A stretch of 9,121 nucleotides of DNA, taken from NCBI GenBank assembly GCA_020630115.1, contig JAHDCA010000033.1:1-9121 (forward strand), given 5' to 3'. The DNA comes from Candidatus Dojkabacteria bacterium. GTDB lineage: Bacteria; Patescibacteriota; Dojkabacteria; SC72; JAHDCA01. Both the position numbers and the translations under genes were made by a program. The notes beneath the pieces were generated by a model. The model saw only the letters and a program-made list of their open reading frames with translations. It had not been told where the DNA came from and did no database searches. Positions 8,381-9,121 of the stretch are shown piece by piece. Within the stretch, counting starts at the first letter, position 1. The number at the start of each line of letters is the position of its first letter.

Positions 8381-9121
8381 ATGGAAGATGTACTGATCTA
8401 TAAGAACAATTTAAAAGATAAAAGAAAACCTAAAAACGAGAGTAAATTCCCTAAATCTTGGTTGCTCGTAATAGGATTATTACTTCTAGCGATTGTCTTT
8501 CGCTTTCTAATAGTTGATCGTATTGGAAATTTAGAAACTCCTGGTGACGAGCCTGAAATTGTGACGCAAAATGTTGAAAAAACAGTTTACCCCTACACTG
8601 TAGCTAGAGATGGATTGCTTGAAGTTAAATATCTCAGAGAAGACTTTGAGGTTGAAGTTCAAGATGCATATGAATTTGGCGTTCTAGATCAAAAATTCGA
8701 GAATTCGAATTTTGCTTACGAATTATATAACTTCCCATATCTTGAGAGAGAGATTGATCAGAGGAATTTTCTAGACACACAGATTAATTATGAAGGTTAT
8801 AAAGTCAAAATAGCAAATATCGAAAGTCAAAACACAAGTATCCTAAACGATGATTTTGTTCTTGCCATAGATATTGCAAAAGGTGAACCTGTACTTGCGG
8901 CACTTACTGTGAAAGTAAATGGTGCAGTTAAGAAATCTCAATCTCAATGCGGTAACTGTGCTGATCTATCTGTTGTACTTCTTGCAAGTCGATATAACTT
9001 AAAGACTTTAACAAAGATTGATGAGACAGAGATTGGTGAATTCGCTATCCTTGTTGATAATCTTTGGTATGAGGAGTTGAGCAATATAGAAAAGGTTGTT
9101 TTGGACGAACCTAATCTTTAC
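8381..9121 (+). CDS. Membrane-anchored protein with CxxC motif, unrecognised, runs off the window
   Basis: The frame is open from ATG at 8381 to the right edge, giving the first 247 residues. The N-terminus (1-26) is rich in Lys and Arg, followed by one hydrophobic helix (about 27-45) and an acidic stretch. This predicts an inside N-terminus with the remainder outside the membrane. The outside part alternates strand-like and helix-like segments and contains a CGNC motif (C190, C193), its only cysteines so far, which could be a redox, disulfide or metal pair. It lacks the WCxxC context of thioredoxin-fold proteins, so I do not call it one. It is transcribed away from the atp operon from a shared promoter region. 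An in-frame TTG at 8363 is a less likely start. No family is recognised. Confidence 0.75.
   Translation, partial: MEDVLIYKNNLKDKRKPKNESKFPKSWLLVIGLLLLAIVFRFLIVDRIGNLETPGDEPEIVTQNVEKTVYPYTVARDGLLEVKYLREDFEVEVQDAYEFGVLDQKFENSNFAYELYNFPYLEREIDQRNFLDTQINYEGYKVKIANIESQNTSILNDDFVLAIDIAKGEPVLAALTVKVNGAVKKSQSQCGNCADLSVVLLASRYNLKTLTKIDETEIGEFAILVDNLWYEELSNIEKVVLDEPNLY

Overview
The window is dominated by a complete F1Fo ATP synthase operon on the minus strand, read from right to left as atpB-atpE-atpF-atpH-atpA-X-atpG-atpD-atpC (about 8296 down to 1058). X is an unrecognised membrane-anchored protein gene inserted between atpA and atpG. The DNA is AT-rich. None of the eleven visible start codons has a Shine-Dalgarno sequence, there is no atpI, and the reading frames follow the standard bacterial code. 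These traits fit a reduced, little-studied bacterium such as a member of the Candidate Phyla Radiation (Patescibacteria), but the lineage is an inference and cannot be fixed from this window.

Layout. Positions 2-490 (+) hold the 3' end of an unrecognised gene. A 126-base gap follows, with a possible Y-shaped RNA fold and a good promoter (TTGAAC, 17 bases, TATAAT). Positions 617-1057 (+) encode a small orphan protein with an N-terminal hydrophobic segment. It meets atpC tail to tail with no base between the two stop codons. The atp operon fills 1058-8296. A compact divergent promoter region lies at 8297-8380, where one self-complementary TTGCAA hexamer can serve as the -35 box in both directions. 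From 8381 (+) a membrane-anchored protein with a CxxC motif runs off the right edge.

How the genes work together. AtpB, AtpE and AtpF form the membrane motor, and AtpA, AtpD, AtpG and AtpC form the catalytic head and central stalk. The catalytic and proton-path residues are all present, and the c subunit looks proton-type. Three departures stand out. The delta subunit (AtpH, 116 aa) lacks most of its N-terminal helical domain, while AtpA lacks the N-terminal extension that normally binds that domain; in-frame stops just upstream exclude longer versions of either. AtpB carries an acidic, two-cysteine insertion of roughly 75 residues in a loop predicted to face outside the cell. X, two bases upstream of atpG, has an N-terminal anchor, an acidic linker and a predicted outside domain, also with two cysteines. 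Together these suggest a modified ATP synthase with a rearranged stator contact and possibly an added external module. That functional reading is inference.

Control. Four operon genes carry an AAAAATTA box at or a few bases before the ATG, apparently in place of a Shine-Dalgarno site. The atpD-atpC gap contains a strong hairpin inside a longer stem.
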